Of a DNA stretch of 64,000 nt, positions 15,191 to 24,059 are shown one piece after another. Location: the NCBI RefSeq assembly GCF_028023675.1, contig NZ_JAQIOZ010000001.1:124001-188000 (forward strand). The letters run 5' to 3'. Every line of letters begins with the position of its first letter. Within the stretch, counting starts at the first letter, position 1. A program made the translations under genes and the position numbers. Under the pieces are notes generated by a model that saw only the letters and a program-made list of their open reading frames with translations, was not told where the DNA came from and did not search any database. Origin of the DNA: Primorskyibacter aestuariivivens. Lineage in GTDB: Bacteria; Pseudomonadota; Alphaproteobacteria; Rhodobacterales; Rhodobacteraceae.

Positions 15191-16296
15191 TATTCAATCT
15201 CCTCAGCGGTTGCCGCGATGGTCTCTTTCGGAACCAGCGGCAGAGAAATGCGAAACACCGTGCGCCCCGGCACGGAGGTGACGGAAATCCACCCGTCATG
15301 GTCTGAGACAATCTTGGACACCAGCGCGAGCCCCAGCCCGGTGCCGTTTTCCTTGCCCGAAACGAAAGGATCGAAAATGTCGCCCTTGAGGTCTTCGGGA
15401 AGGCCCGGGCCATCGTCGATCACCTCGATCTGCAGCGGCAGGGTCTGGCCCGTGCCGTCGGAACGACGCAGGCGGAAGGAATGCTCGTAATAGGAATGCA
15501 GACGGATCGTGCCGCCACCCGGCCCAGCGGCCTCGGCGGCGTTGCGGATCAGGTTCGACACCACCTGCAACAGCTGGTCGGGATCGCCCCAGGCCAGCGG
15601 CAGCGAGGGGTCGTAATCCTCGACAATCGTCATATGCGCCGCAGCCCCCAAGAGCGCAGAGCGCCGAGCGCGGTCAAGCACGTCATGTACATTGACCGGG
15701 CGACGTTCGGGTGCGGACAGGTTTCCGAATTGCTCGACCTGTTCCAACAGCTTCACGATGCGTCTTGTCTCACCGACAATAAGGTCCGTAAGCTCAAGGT
15801 CTTCCGCCGAGAGATTCATGCTCAGAAGCTGCGCGGCGCCAGCGATCCCCGCCAGCGGGTTCTTGATCTCATGGGCCAGCATTTCGGCCATGCCGATGGC
15901 GGATTTCGCGGCCGATTTCACCGAATGGCTCTGGGTCATCCGCCCGGCCAATTCGCGCGGCGAAATCAGCATGACCATTTCGCCATGCGTCCCTTGCAGC
16001 GGCGCGACCTGAAGGTTGCATTGCAAGGGCGCGCGATCCCCGGTGCCGATATCCACATCGTTCACGAAGAGCGGCGTGCCATCCTGACGCGCGCGGTCAA
16101 AACTGTCCTCAAGCGGTGAATCCACCGCAAGCCGGTCCCAGACCGGATCACCACGCAGCGATTTGGCGGAGGAGTTGAAAAACCCTTCACCCGCCGGGTT
16201 GACGTCAATGATCCGATCCTGAGCATCAATCAACACGCCGGGCACCGGCAGCGAGGACCAGACCGCGTTTTCCTCGGTATTCTCAAGCGGGCTCAT
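15190..16296 (-). CDS. ntrB: Nitrogen sensor kinase/phosphatase NtrB
   Basis: 368 residues without membrane segments: PAS-like domain ([20 protein letters not shown]), H-box [15 protein letters not shown] (His about residue 139), N-box (NLIRNAAEA) and G-box ([12 protein letters not shown]). It autophosphorylates and passes phosphate to NtrC, and is expected to respond to PII. The chosen ATG at 16296 overlaps the dusB stop (ATGA) and has GAGGGGGTGG before it. The frame is open 41 codons further upstream, but that lies inside dusB. Order dusB-ntrB-ntrC is the conserved alphaproteobacterial nifR operon. Confidence 0.95.
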   Translation of the reverse strand: MSPLENTEENAVWSSLPVPGVLIDAQDRIIDVNPAGEGFFNSSAKSLRGDPVWDRLAVDSPLEDSFDRARQDGTPLFVNDVDIGTGDRAPLQCNLQVAPLQGTHGEMVMLISPRELAGRMTQSHSVKSAAKSAIGMAEMLAHEIKNPLAGIAGAAQLLSMNLSAEDLELTDLIVGETRRIVKLLEQVEQFGNLSAPERRPVNVHDVLDRARRSALLGAAAHMTIVEDYDPSLPLAWGDPDQLLQVVSNLIRNAAEAAGPGGGTIRLHSYYEHSFRLRRSDGTGQTLPLQIEVIDDGPGLPEDLKGDIFDPFVSGKENGTGLGLALVSKIVSDHDGWISVTSVPGRTVFRISLPLVPKETIAATAEEIE

Positions 16297-17288
16297 GCCG
16301 CCACCCCCTCGAATGCGCCGAGCGCGTCGGGCAGAAGGCGGATCACCTCTTGCGGCGCTTTCGTGGTCAGTATGCGCCGCCGCAGGCCCGGCTCGGTGTT
16401 GCTTGTGTCCATATACCACCCCAGATGCTTGCGCGCGACACGCGCGCCCAAATCCTTGCCGTAAAAGTTGAGCATTGCCTCGTAATGACCTGAAACCATG
16501 TCACAAAATGCCTTATCAAATGACACCTCAGGTGCCGGTGCGCCAAACAGGTCATGTGCCACCTGCGCCAAAAGCCAGGGCCGCCCCTGAGCGCCACGCC
16601 CGATCATCACACCCTGCGCGCCGCTTTGCGCCATCGCGGCCCGCGCCGTAGCGCTGTCCACGATATCGCCATTGGCAATCACCGGCACGTCCACCGCCCC
16701 GCTCACATTGGCAATCGCCGCCCAATCCGCGCGCCCCTTGTAGAACTGACACCGCGTGCGCCCATGGATCGTGACCATCTTCACGCCCGCGTCCTGCGCG
16801 CGCCGCGCCAGTTCGGGCGCGTTGAGCAAGGCATCGTCCCAGCCCAGCCGGGTCTTGAGCGTCACGGGCAGGTCAACCGCGCCCACGACCGCCTCGATCA
16901 GTGTCAGCGCATGGTCGAGATCCTTCATCAGCGCCGACCCGGCAGCCCCCGCGCCACTGGCGCTGGTCACTTTCTTGGCCGGACAGCCCATGTTGATGTC
17001 GATCAGCCGCGCGCCATTGGCCTCGATCTGCCGCGCGGCTTCACCCATCCAATAAGCATCGCGGCCGGCGATCTGCACCGAGGTTGCCTCGATGCCGTAT
17101 CCCAGCTCGGCCTTTTCACGCACGCCGGGCTTGGCCTGCACCATTTCCTGGCTGGCCACCATTTCCGACACCACCAGCCCCGCGCCAAAGCTCTGTACAA
17201 GATTGCGGAACGGCAAATCGGTGATCCCCGCCAGCGGGGCGAGGAAAACAGGAGGGGTCAAGGTGAGGTCTGCCACCTGAATGGTCAC
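16293..17288 (-). CDS. dusB: tRNA-dihydrouridine synthase (NifR3/DusB)
   Basis: A 331-residue FMN-dependent TIM-barrel enzyme that reduces uridines in the D-loop of tRNA. Visible signatures are APLAGITDLPFRNLV (residues about 17-31), the catalytic Cys segment INMGCPAKKV (about 98-107), TLKTRLGWDD, TIHGRTR and GDIVDSATA, then the phosphate-binding GVMIGRGAQGRPWL. Length is typical. It is the first gene of the nitrogen-regulation operon, ATGA-coupled to ntrB, as in Rhodobacter (nifR3). Its upstream gap to the divergent ispDF is 160 bp and contains a TGCA-AAATA-TGCA dyad (17367-17379) and a GCCTA/TAGGC hairpin (17383-17397). Confidence 0.95.
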   Translation of the reverse strand: MTIQVADLTLTPPVFLAPLAGITDLPFRNLVQSFGAGLVVSEMVASQEMVQAKPGVREKAELGYGIEATSVQIAGRDAYWMGEAARQIEANGARLIDINMGCPAKKVTSASGAGAAGSALMKDLDHALTLIEAVVGAVDLPVTLKTRLGWDDALLNAPELARRAQDAGVKMVTIHGRTRCQFYKGRADWAAIANVSGAVDVPVIANGDIVDSATARAAMAQSGAQGVMIGRGAQGRPWLLAQVAHDLFGAPAPEVSFDKAFCDMVSGHYEAMLNFYGKDLGARVARKHLGWYMDTSNTEPGLRRRILTTKAPQEVIRLLPDALGAFEGVAA

Positions 17289-17448
17289 GTGCTTAATCCT
17301 TGTGCATTCCTCTCCGAGGTAGCCTGTCCCAAGCCCCTCCGCAATCTTTGCCCGGGTTTCTGCAGCTGCAAAATATGCAAATGCCTAAAAAATAGGCGCT
17401 CTCCATGGGGCAATTGCCAGCAATCCCGGCAATGGTTACAGAACCCCC

Positions 17449-18573
17449 ATGAAAACCGTCGCTCTCATCGTTGCCGCAGGCCGTGGCACCCGCGCAGGCC
17501 CCGGCGCGCCAAAACAGTGGCGCGCGCTGGCCGGGCGGCGGGTGATCGACTGGACGCTGGCCGCGTTTGACCTGCCCGAGGTGACCCATCGCGCCGTCGT
17601 CATTCACCCCGACGATGCAACCGAGGCGGCACGCCTTCCCGCGCAATTGATCCATGGCGGCGCAACCCGCTCGGAGAGTGTGTGCAACGGGTTGGAGGCG
17701 CTGGCGGATCAAGGTTTTGACGCTGTGCTGGTCCATGATGCCGCGCGCGCGACGACTCCGCCACAGGTGATACGCGCGGTGTTGGCAGCGCTGGCGCGCG
17801 CGCCCGCCGCCGCCCCGGCACTGCCGGTGACAGATGCGCTCTGGACCGGCGCGGCGGGAAAAGTCACCGGCACGCAGCCCCGCGAGGGGCTCTACCGCGC
17901 GCAGACCCCGCAAGGGTTTCACTTCGACGCCATCCTGGCCGCGCATCGCGCGTTTGAAGGCCAGGCCGCCGATGATGTTGAGGTGGCCCGCGCCCATGGG
18001 CTGGACGTGACGATCACACCGGGTCATGAAGACAACCTGAAAATCACCCTTCCCGGCGACTTTGACCGCGCCGAAGGTCATTTGAAAGGACACCGGCCCA
18101 TGCGCATCGGCAATGGCTATGACGTTCACCAACTGGTCGCGGGCGACCACGTCGTCCTGTGCGGCGTAAAAATCCCCCATGACCGCGCGCTCAAGGGGCA
18201 TTCGGACGCAGATGTGGGCATGCACGCGCTGACCGATGCGATCTATGGCGCATTGGCACGCGGCGATATCGGGCAGCATTTCCCGCCCTCGGACCCGCAA
18301 TGGAAAGGCGCAGAGAGCCACATTTTCCTGCGCCACGCGGTCGAGCTGGCGGCAGAGATGGGCTACCGGATCGGCAATGTGGATGTGACGCTGATCTGTG
18401 AACAACCCAAGATCGGGCCGCATGCCGGGGCGATGCGCGCGGAACTGGCGCGGATCACGGGGGTGGATGTGGATCAGGTCTCGGTCAAGGCCACCACGTC
18501 CGAGCGTTTGGGCTTTACCGGCCGGTCCGAGGGCATCGCCGCCCAAGCCAGCGCGCTGCTGGTGGCGTCATGA
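17449..18573 (+). CDS. ispDF: Bifunctional IspD/IspF of the MEP isoprenoid pathway
   Basis: 374 residues, two enzymes in one chain. Residues 1 to about 215 are IspD (CTP transfer to methylerythritol phosphate): [33 protein letters not shown] and [12 protein letters not shown]. From about residue 217 IspF begins ([12 protein letters not shown]), with its zinc ligands in DVHQL and [11 protein letters not shown] and the end motif [13 protein letters not shown]. It makes methylerythritol cyclodiphosphate. The fusion is common in alphaproteobacteria. The gene is divergent from dusB and overlaps pgpA by ATGA. Confidence 0.96.
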   Translation: MKTVALIVAAGRGTRAGPGAPKQWRALAGRRVIDWTLAAFDLPEVTHRAVVIHPDDATEAARLPAQLIHGGATRSESVCNGLEALADQGFDAVLVHDAARATTPPQVIRAVLAALARAPAAAPALPVTDALWTGAAGKVTGTQPREGLYRAQTPQGFHFDAILAAHRAFEGQAADDVEVARAHGLDVTITPGHEDNLKITLPGDFDRAEGHLKGHRPMRIGNGYDVHQLVAGDHVVLCGVKIPHDRALKGHSDADVGMHALTDAIYGALARGDIGQHFPPSDPQWKGAESHIFLRHAVELAAEMGYRIGNVDVTLICEQPKIGPHAGAMRAELARITGVDVDQVSVKATTSERLGFTGRSEGIAAQASALLVAS

Positions 18574-19061
18574 GCCGCTTTATCGCCACTTGGTTCTATA
18601 CCGGTTACCTGCGTCCCGCACCGGGCACATGGGGCTCGCTTGCCGCCCTGCCCTTTGCCTGGGCCATCTACGTGCTGGGCGGTGTCTGGGTCTTTGCGTT
18701 GGCCATCGTCGCGGTGTTTTTCGCCGGGCTTTGGGCCACCAAACAGGAAACCGCCGGACAGGAGGATCATGACCCGTCCGAGATCGTGGTGGACGAGGTG
18801 GCGGGTCAATGGATCGCGCTCCTTCCCGTGGCCTATGGCGCGGGGATGATGGGCGTTGACGTCCTGCGGCTCTGGCCCGGAATCGTCTCGGCATTCGTGT
18901 TGTTTCGCCTGTTCGACATTCTCAAGCCCGGCCCCATCGGATGGGCCGACCGCCGCGGCGACGCCATGGGCGTGATGATGGACGATGTGTTCGCAGGCAT
19001 CGCCGCGGCCATCGTCACCATCGCGCTGGCCGCCTTGTCCCACGGGGTACTGATGCAATGA
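18570..19061 (+). CDS. pgpA: Phosphatidylglycerophosphatase A
   Basis: A 163-residue inner-membrane enzyme that dephosphorylates phosphatidylglycerophosphate to phosphatidylglycerol. It shows the family motifs [12 protein letters not shown] (about residues 11-22), [17 protein letters not shown] (about 68-84) and [16 protein letters not shown] (about 113-128), plus four hydrophobic helices. Start and stop overlap both neighbours (ATGA), so ispDF-pgpA-pncC is one tightly coupled operon. Confidence 0.95.
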   Translation: MSRFIATWFYTGYLRPAPGTWGSLAALPFAWAIYVLGGVWVFALAIVAVFFAGLWATKQETAGQEDHDPSEIVVDEVAGQWIALLPVAYGAGMMGVDVLRLWPGIVSAFVLFRLFDILKPGPIGWADRRGDAMGVMMDDVFAGIAAAIVTIALAALSHGVLMQ

Positions 19062-19531
19062 GCCTGGCCCAGGACCTCCTGATCCGTGCACGCGCCGCGA
19101 AGGCCACCGTGACCTGCGCCGAAAGCTGTACCGGCGGCATGGTCGCCGCGGCGATCACCGATGTGGCGGGATCGTCTGACATCTTTGAACGTGGCTTCGT
19201 CACCTACTCCAACACCGCCAAGCAGGAGATGCTGGGCGTGCAGGCAGCGACGCTCAACGCGTTCGGTGCTGTGAGCGAAGAGACGGCGCACGAAATGGCA
19301 GTCGGAGCGCGCAAAGCCGCGCGCGCGACGCTGGCCGTAGCGATTTCCGGTATCGCGGGCCCCGGCGGGTCCGAGTTCAAACCCGAGGGCCGCGTCTGTT
19401 TTGCACTGGCCTCGGACCAAGGCACGATCGGCGAGACAATCGACTTTGGCGCGCTGGGGCGCGATGCCGTCCGCCAGGCCGCCCGCGACCATGCGCTGGA
19501 TTTGCTTTTACGCAATTTGCCCGCAGAATAG
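19058..19531 (+). CDS. pncC: CinA C-terminal-type nicotinamide-nucleotide amidase
   Basis: 157 residues corresponding to the stand-alone CinA C-terminal domain, which deamidates NMN to nicotinate mononucleotide in pyridine-nucleotide recycling. Signatures are VTCAESCTGGMVAAAITDVAGSS (split: VTCAESCTGGMVAAA, ITDVAGSS), RGFVTYSN, AISGIAGPGG and GRVCFALA. The ATG at 19058 overlaps the pgpA stop. The N-terminal molybdopterin-like domain of full CinA is absent, which is normal for this group. Confidence 0.92.
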   Translation: MSLAQDLLIRARAAKATVTCAESCTGGMVAAAITDVAGSSDIFERGFVTYSNTAKQEMLGVQAATLNAFGAVSEETAHEMAVGARKAARATLAVAISGIAGPGGSEFKPEGRVCFALASDQGTIGETIDFGALGRDAVRQAARDHALDLLLRNLPAE

Positions 19532-19549
19532 TCATTTGCCGCAAAGTTG

Positions 19550-19566
19550 TGCGCAAAAATTGTGCA
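19550..19566 (+). promoter_or_regulatory. Probable NtrC-binding dyad upstream of amt
   Basis: TGCGCAAAAATTGTGCA matches the enterobacterial NtrC consensus TGCACC-N5-GGTGCA at the outer TGC/GTGCA arms with the same 17-bp length. It lies 110 bp before the amt start. No convincing -24/-12 element with correct 10-bp spacing was found downstream, consistent with an NtrC that does not use sigma-54. Confidence 0.55.
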
Positions 19567-19675
19567 CTCCGAAAAAGCATGCCTTTTGGGCGTCCTTTCG
19601 GGCTCTTGCTGCTTTTTTTTGCACCTCACATCCGTTCTCTGGCGCTCAAACAGCCATAAAGAAGGAATCCGAGGG

Positions 19676-20857
19676 ATGAACGGAGCCGATACAGCCTGGA
19701 TCATCGTCGCAACGGCGCTGGTCCTGTTCATGACATTGCCGGGGCTTGCCCTGTTTTACGGCGGGCTTGTGCGCGCGCGCAACGTGCTCAGCGTGTTCAT
19801 GCATTGCTATGCCATCGCCTGTCTGATGAGCATCCTGTGGTTTGCCTTTGGCTATTCCATCGCCTTTGGCGGCGGGACAAGCGGCTTTTGGGGCGGGCTG
19901 GACAAGATGTTCCTCCTGGGCATGACCACCGAGGACCTGTCCGGCACGCTGCCCGAGGTTCTGTTCTTTGCCTTCCAGATGACATTCGCCATCATCACGC
20001 CCGCGCTGATCGTCGGCGCCTATGTGGAGCGTGTGGGCTTTGGCTTTGTGCTGACCTTCTCGGGGCTCTGGATGCTTCTGTGCTACGCGCCGGTGGTGCA
20101 CTGGATCTGGGGCGGCGGCATGCTGGCCGATGGTGGCATCTTTGGCGACACAGGCGTCAAGGATTTCGCGGGCGGCATCGTGGTGCATGAAACCGCGGGT
20201 CTCGCGGCGCTGATCCTTGCCGTGTTCCTTGGACCGCGCAGGAACACCAACACACCGCCGCATAATCCCGGCTACGTCATGATCGGCGCGGCGATGCTCT
20301 GGGTCGGCTGGTTCGGCTTCAACGGCGGCTCGCAACTGGCCGCTGATGGTGGTGCGGCACTGGCGCTGACCGTGACGCATATCTCGGCGGCGACGGCCTC
20401 GCTCAGCTGGGCGCTGTGGGAAAAGATCAAGTTTGGCAAGGCCTCGCTTGTGGGCATGGTCACAGGTACGATTGCGGGCCTGGCTTCGATCACGCCAGCC
20501 TCGGGCTTTGTGGGTCCCATCGAGGCGCTGATCATCGGGGCCGTCGCCGGTATCCTGTGCCAGGAAGCGGTGAATTTCATCCGCAACAAGCTGAAAATCG
20601 ACGACACGCTGGATGTGTTCGCGGTACACGGCGTGGGTGGTATCTTTGGCACCATCATGATCGCCGTGTTTGGCGCGGGCTCCTGGGCTGCGCAGCTGGG
20701 GTCGCTGGTCATCGTGGGTGTGTTCACCACCGTGGTCACCGTGGTGCTGATCCTTGTGGTGCGCGCCATCACGCCGCTGCGCGTGGATGAAGAGACCGAG
20801 CATAACGGGCTCGACATCGCGGTGCATGGCGAACGGGCCTATGACCACGTGAGCTAA
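19676..20857 (+). CDS. amt: Ammonium transporter
   Basis: 393 residues with about eleven transmembrane helices. Family marks include WIIVATALVLFMTLPGLALF (first helix), GGLVRARNVLS, GGIVVHETAGLAAL with the first pore His, and VFAVHGVGGIFG with the second pore His. It conducts ammonium into the cell under nitrogen limitation. The ATG at 19676 is preceded by GAAGGAATCCGAGGG; the frame is open another 43 codons upstream but that part contains no membrane start and includes the likely promoter. No glnK/PII gene is adjacent, which is unusual because amt is often paired with it. An NtrC-like dyad lies 110 bp upstream. Confidence 0.95.
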   Translation: MNGADTAWIIVATALVLFMTLPGLALFYGGLVRARNVLSVFMHCYAIACLMSILWFAFGYSIAFGGGTSGFWGGLDKMFLLGMTTEDLSGTLPEVLFFAFQMTFAIITPALIVGAYVERVGFGFVLTFSGLWMLLCYAPVVHWIWGGGMLADGGIFGDTGVKDFAGGIVVHETAGLAALILAVFLGPRRNTNTPPHNPGYVMIGAAMLWVGWFGFNGGSQLAADGGAALALTVTHISAATASLSWALWEKIKFGKASLVGMVTGTIAGLASITPASGFVGPIEALIIGAVAGILCQEAVNFIRNKLKIDDTLDVFAVHGVGGIFGTIMIAVFGAGSWAAQLGSLVIVGVFTTVVTVVLILVVRAITPLRVDEETEHNGLDIAVHGERAYDHVS

Positions 20858-20865
20858 GGGCGTTT

Positions 20866-20920
20866 GGGGGCTCTGCCCCCGTCCCTTCGGGACTCCCCCG
20901 AGGTATTTTGAAACAGAAGA
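20866..20920. repeat. Dispersed intergenic repeat, copy 1
   Basis: A composite of hairpin GGGGGCTCTGCCCCC, hairpin GTCCCTTCGGGAC and a tail TCCCCCGAGGTATTTTG continuing into GAAACAGAAGAAG. The tail recurs with one difference, in reverse orientation, at 55951-55980, also next to GC-rich hairpins and directly after a stop codon. It sits between the amt stop and a terminator. Confidence 0.8.
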
Positions 20921-20943
20921 AGGACCTTGCGGGGTCCTTTTTT
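20921..20943 (+). terminator. Rho-independent terminator downstream of amt
   Basis: AGGACC-TTGCGG-GGTCCT forms a 6-bp stem immediately followed by a run of T. It lies 64 bp after the amt stop and just after the dispersed repeat. Confidence 0.85.
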
Positions 20944-20994
20944 ATTTGCGTTCTGCCATGCGGCGGCTTTTGCTGAGGTCAGGAGGTTTCAGAC

Positions 20995-21879
20995 ATGAGC
21001 AGCCGCAAACTTTATCTTGGCCCCCTGACCGACAACAGGCGCTGGGACATGGTGCGTATCCGGCCCGATGATGTGTTCGTCGTGACGCCACCGAAACGCG
21101 GCACCACATGGATGCAGACCATCGTGGCGCTGCTGTTTTACGGCGATCCGGAAATTGAGACCGAACTTTCGGTCAAAATGCCCTGGGTCGATATCCGCAT
21201 CCGCGAGATGGAAGAGGTGGCAGCGCGGCTGGAAGCCATGACGCACCGGCGTTCCATGAAAAGCCACACGCCGATGGACGGCGTGCCGCTGGATGCGCAG
21301 GCGCAGTATCTCTGCGTGTTCCGTCACCCGCTGGATGCGCATTTCTCCTACCGGCGGCATGTGCGCAACATCCCCATGGCCTGGTTCGATCACTGGTATC
21401 CCGAGGATGATCCCGACCGCATCACCTTTCGCCGGTTTCTCGATGGCGGGGCCGAAGGGTTCGACATGGATGTCATGCCGCTGGCGCATATCCTTCGCCA
21501 TTACAAGGCCGCCCGGGCATTGGCGGACCGGCCGAATGTCACTCTGTTCCATTACGCGGATATGGTGCGCGATCTGGCGGGGACCTTTGCAAAAGTCGCG
21601 GAATGTCTGGACACATCGCATCCGCCACAGGTCATGACGCAGCTGGTCGAGGCCGCACGGTTTGACAATATGCAACAAAAAGCGGGGCGATTTGCCCCAT
21701 CAGGCGGAAAAGGATTCTTTAAATCGGACAAAGCATTCTTCCACAGCGGTACAAACGGAAAGTGGCACGGGAAGCTGACGGAAAAAGAGTTGGTTGCGTA
21801 TGACGCGATGATGGACGCGCATTTGCCCCCGGAGGAGCGTGCGTGGCTGGAATATGGTGAGACCGGTCAAGGCGGGTGA
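20995..21879 (+). CDS. PAPS-dependent sulfotransferase (Sulfotransfer_1 type)
   Basis: A 294-residue soluble enzyme of the classical cytosolic sulfotransferase fold. It has the 5'-phosphosulfate loop TPPKRGTTWMQTI (about residues 31-43), KSHTP (about 89-93), the 3'-phosphate-binding CVFRHPLDAHFSYRRH (about 104-119) and a C-terminal FFKSDKAFFHSGTNGKWHG corresponding to the RKGxxGDWK nucleotide-binding loop. It transfers sulfate from PAPS to a hydroxyl acceptor that cannot be named. It is a different family from the short sulfotransferase at 5315. A strong ribosome site (AGGAGG) precedes the ATG. It is convergent with the COQ10-like gene, separated by 3 bp. Confidence 0.88.
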   Translation: MSSRKLYLGPLTDNRRWDMVRIRPDDVFVVTPPKRGTTWMQTIVALLFYGDPEIETELSVKMPWVDIRIREMEEVAARLEAMTHRRSMKSHTPMDGVPLDAQAQYLCVFRHPLDAHFSYRRHVRNIPMAWFDHWYPEDDPDRITFRRFLDGGAEGFDMDVMPLAHILRHYKAARALADRPNVTLFHYADMVRDLAGTFAKVAECLDTSHPPQVMTQLVEAARFDNMQQKAGRFAPSGGKGFFKSDKAFFHSGTNGKWHGKLTEKELVAYDAMMDAHLPPEERAWLEYGETGQGG

Positions 21880-21882
21880 GTC

Positions 21883-22332
21883 CTACCCGTACAACTCCGC
21901 CGCCCGCCGTTCAAACGCGCGGACAATCCGCTGCATCGCCTCGTTGAACACCACGCCGATGATGCCTTGCAGGATCGCGTTCTTGAACTCGAAATCGACA
22001 AAGAAGGACACATCGCAGCCGCCATCCCCGGCATCTGCAAAGGCCCAGTTGGATTTCATGTAGCGGAACGGGCCGTCGAGATATTCGGTGTCGATCTTTT
22101 TTGCGTCCGGCCAGAGCACCACGCGGCTGCCAAAGCGTTCGCGGAACACCTTGAAGGAGATCACCAGATCCGCCGCCATCACCTCGGAGCCATCCGGCTG
22201 GGGCGTCACCGACCGGATACGCGCCGCCGCGCACCAGGGCAGGAATTGCGGATATTTGTCCACATCCGCCACTAGGTCATACATCTGCTGGGCGGTATAT
22301 GGCAGGCGGCGGGTCTCGGAATGGGTTGGCAT
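21883..22332 (-). CDS. COQ10/RatA-type START-domain protein
   Basis: A 149-residue single-domain protein of the polyketide-cyclase/START fold: [20 protein letters not shown] at the start, [13 protein letters not shown], and the C-terminal [20 protein letters not shown]. Homologues bind ubiquinone and help its delivery to the respiratory chain (COQ10); the E. coli homologue is named RatA. Length and motifs fit the whole family. In alphaproteobacteria this gene often lies near lipA; here lipA is about 6 kb away. Confidence 0.9.
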   Translation of the reverse strand: MPTHSETRRLPYTAQQMYDLVADVDKYPQFLPWCAAARIRSVTPQPDGSEVMAADLVISFKVFRERFGSRVVLWPDAKKIDTEYLDGPFRYMKSNWAFADAGDGGCDVSFFVDFEFKNAILQGIIGVVFNEAMQRIVRAFERRAAELYG

Positions 22333-22402
22333 CGCGTTCCGGATTTGTCATGACAGGTCCGGGCCATGTCGCCCGTCCGGAGACGAAATTCAAGAGGTCC
22401 CC

Positions 22403-22948
22403 ATGGGTGAGCGTCCTTATGTCATCGACCAGATGATCTCGGCCAAGGCCATTGCGGCACGCATCGAGGAGCTGTGCGACGATATCCGCAATGAATTCGC
22501 GGACACCGAAAAGCTGGTCGTTGTAGGGCTCTTGCGCGGGTCCTTCGTGTTCATCGCCGATCTTGTGCGCGAACTGGACATGTCGGTCGAGGTGGATTTC
22601 ATCGAAGCCTCCTCATACGGCGACGCCATGGAATCGAGCCGCGAGGTGCGCATTCTTAAGGACCTGCGCGGCGCCATCGAGGGGCGCGATGTGCTGGTGG
22701 TCGAGGATATCGTCGATACCGGCCACACGCTGCATCACGTGATCAACCTGCTGAAATCACGTGAACCGGCCAAGCTGCGCTCGATCGCGCTGTTGGACAA
22801 ACCCACACGGCGCGAGGTGGATTTCCGTGCCGACTGGATCGGGTTTGAGATCCCCGATGAATTCGTCGTGGGCTATGGCATCGACTTTGCCCAGCGCAAC
22901 CGCAACCTGCCCTATATCGGCAAGGTACGGTTCACCAACGACGCGTGA
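22403..22948 (+). CDS. hpt: Hypoxanthine phosphoribosyltransferase
   Basis: 181 residues. It condenses hypoxanthine or guanine with PRPP for purine salvage. Signatures are [20 protein letters not shown] (about residues 41-60), [12 protein letters not shown] and the PRPP motif [14 protein letters not shown] (about 97-110), with KPTRREVDF later. The ATG at 22403 follows AAGAGGTCCCC; the frame is open further upstream, but that region includes the promoter area of the divergent COQ10-like gene. Its stop overlaps the start of a 53-codon gene (TGATG). Confidence 0.94.
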   Translation: MGERPYVIDQMISAKAIAARIEELCDDIRNEFADTEKLVVVGLLRGSFVFIADLVRELDMSVEVDFIEASSYGDAMESSREVRILKDLRGAIEGRDVLVVEDIVDTGHTLHHVINLLKSREPAKLRSIALLDKPTRREVDFRADWIGFEIPDEFVVGYGIDFAQRNRNLPYIGKVRFTNDA

Positions 22949-23109
22949 TGCATTGGTTGCTCCGAATGTCGCTTTGGGTGCGGCGTCCGCCATCGGGAAA
23001 GCGGGTCAAGCTGGTGCTGGCGGTGATTGCGTTGTGCCTGATCCTGTTTGCAGTGGAGCGGTGGATCGGCTGGCCCGAAGCGCTGACGGTCGAACGGTTA
23101 CGCCGCTGA
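22948..23109 (+). CDS. 53-residue single-membrane-segment protein coupled to hpt
   Basis: A small gene whose ATG overlaps the hpt stop (TGATG). The product has a basic N-terminus (WVRRPPSGKRVK), one hydrophobic helix (about residues 21-36, KLVLAVIALCLILFAVERW) and an amphipathic tail (GWPEALTVERLRR). The positive-inside pattern predicts the N-terminus in the cytosol. The coupling, the clean membrane segment and continuation of hpt-like codon use support it as real; the function is unknown. It overlaps the convergent LysR gene by 12 bp. Confidence 0.65.
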   Translation: MHWLLRMSLWVRRPPSGKRVKLVLAVIALCLILFAVERWIGWPEALTVERLRR

Positions 23110-23961
23110 GCCGCGCAGACGCGCCGCGCGGGAACTGAGCAGTCCGGCCACGGCCCCGATGCATCGCCTGAGCCGCGCCGCCCCGGCCAGATCGCGGTGA
23201 CACAGCACCCAGATCGGCACCTCCATATCCGGAAAGCCACGCTCCACACGCCGCAGCCCCGGCGCATCATCGCCAAGGATACAGGGCAGGATGGCCGCCC
23301 CCTGCCCGGCCTTGGCCATCCGGCACAGGGCTACAAAACTGTCGGCGCTGTTGCCGATCTCCTGCGGTGACACGGTTTCGGCCAGCCATCGCGCAGGCGC
23401 AGAGCGATGCAGCACGCCCGCCAGCCCCAGCCATCGGTCTTCGCCTTCGTCCCGTGCGTATACGGCAAAACCCAGATCGGCAGCATGTTCGCCCTGCATG
23501 TCAGTCGGGACGCTCATCGCCGGGCGCACAGCCACATCGGCCTGCAACCGGGCCATGTCGAGATGCGCATTGCTGGAAAGCAGCGACAACCGATGCGGGC
23601 TGAGCGCCTGCTCCAACTCCCCCGCCCCGTCGGCCAATACCGTGGTGCAAAACGTGTCCGTTGAGGTCACCCTCAGAATCTCGCCATGTCCCAGCCCGTC
23701 GCTGCGTAATAAATGGGCAACCCGACGCATTGCCTGAGACGCATCGCGCGCCGCTTCGATCACATGTGCGCGATCAGCGCGCAGGCGGTAGCCCTGTTGC
23801 GATCGTTCAAAGACGTCGGTGCCGTGGGTCTCTTCAAAGGCCGCGACACGGCGTAAAACCGTTGCATGGTTGACGCCTAGCGTCCGCGCTGCCGCACTGA
23901 CCGACCCGGTTTCCGCCACGGTCAGAACAAAACGCAGGTCGTCCCAATTGTCGTTGTGCAT
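23098..23961 (-). CDS. LysR-family transcriptional regulator
   Basis: 287 residues from the ATG at 23961 (in-frame GTG at 23982 and ATG at 23976 are alternatives). The N-terminal winged helix reads DDLRFVLTVAETGSVSAAAR and LGVNHATVLRRVAAFEE, followed by a substrate-binding domain. It belongs to the LysR subgroup with the DDLRF opening. It is divergent from the class II cytochrome c gene, about 100 bp apart, and may control the two cytochrome genes; ligand and regulon are unknown. Confidence 0.88.
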   Translation of the reverse strand: MHNDNWDDLRFVLTVAETGSVSAAARTLGVNHATVLRRVAAFEETHGTDVFERSQQGYRLRADRAHVIEAARDASQAMRRVAHLLRSDGLGHGEILRVTSTDTFCTTVLADGAGELEQALSPHRLSLLSSNAHLDMARLQADVAVRPAMSVPTDMQGEHAADLGFAVYARDEGEDRWLGLAGVLHRSAPARWLAETVSPQEIGNSADSFVALCRMAKAGQGAAILPCILGDDAPGLRRVERGFPDMEVPIWVLCHRDLAGAARLRRCIGAVAGLLSSRAARLRGSAA

Positions 23962-24059
23962 TTTTGCAGAACCCATCCGCACTCTTGTTGAATTTGTTTG
24001 TGATCCGCCCCATGCATACTAAGTTATATCAATCGCATCGAAACAGGGAGCGAATTCAG

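Noticed and set aside
19590-19620. Sigma-54 promoter before amt
   Set aside because: A GG...GC pair occurs, but the spacing is 9 instead of 10 bases, and NtrC here lacks the sigma-54 contact loop.
19646-20848. 400-codon open frame antisense to amt
   Set aside because: The amt helices and pore His residues are clear on the plus strand; the antisense translation is His/Arg/Asp-rich and unlike any protein family.
24000-24059. FnrL site before the cytochrome c genes
   Set aside because: One half-site (ATCAA) fits, but the left half does not match TTGAT at the right spacing.
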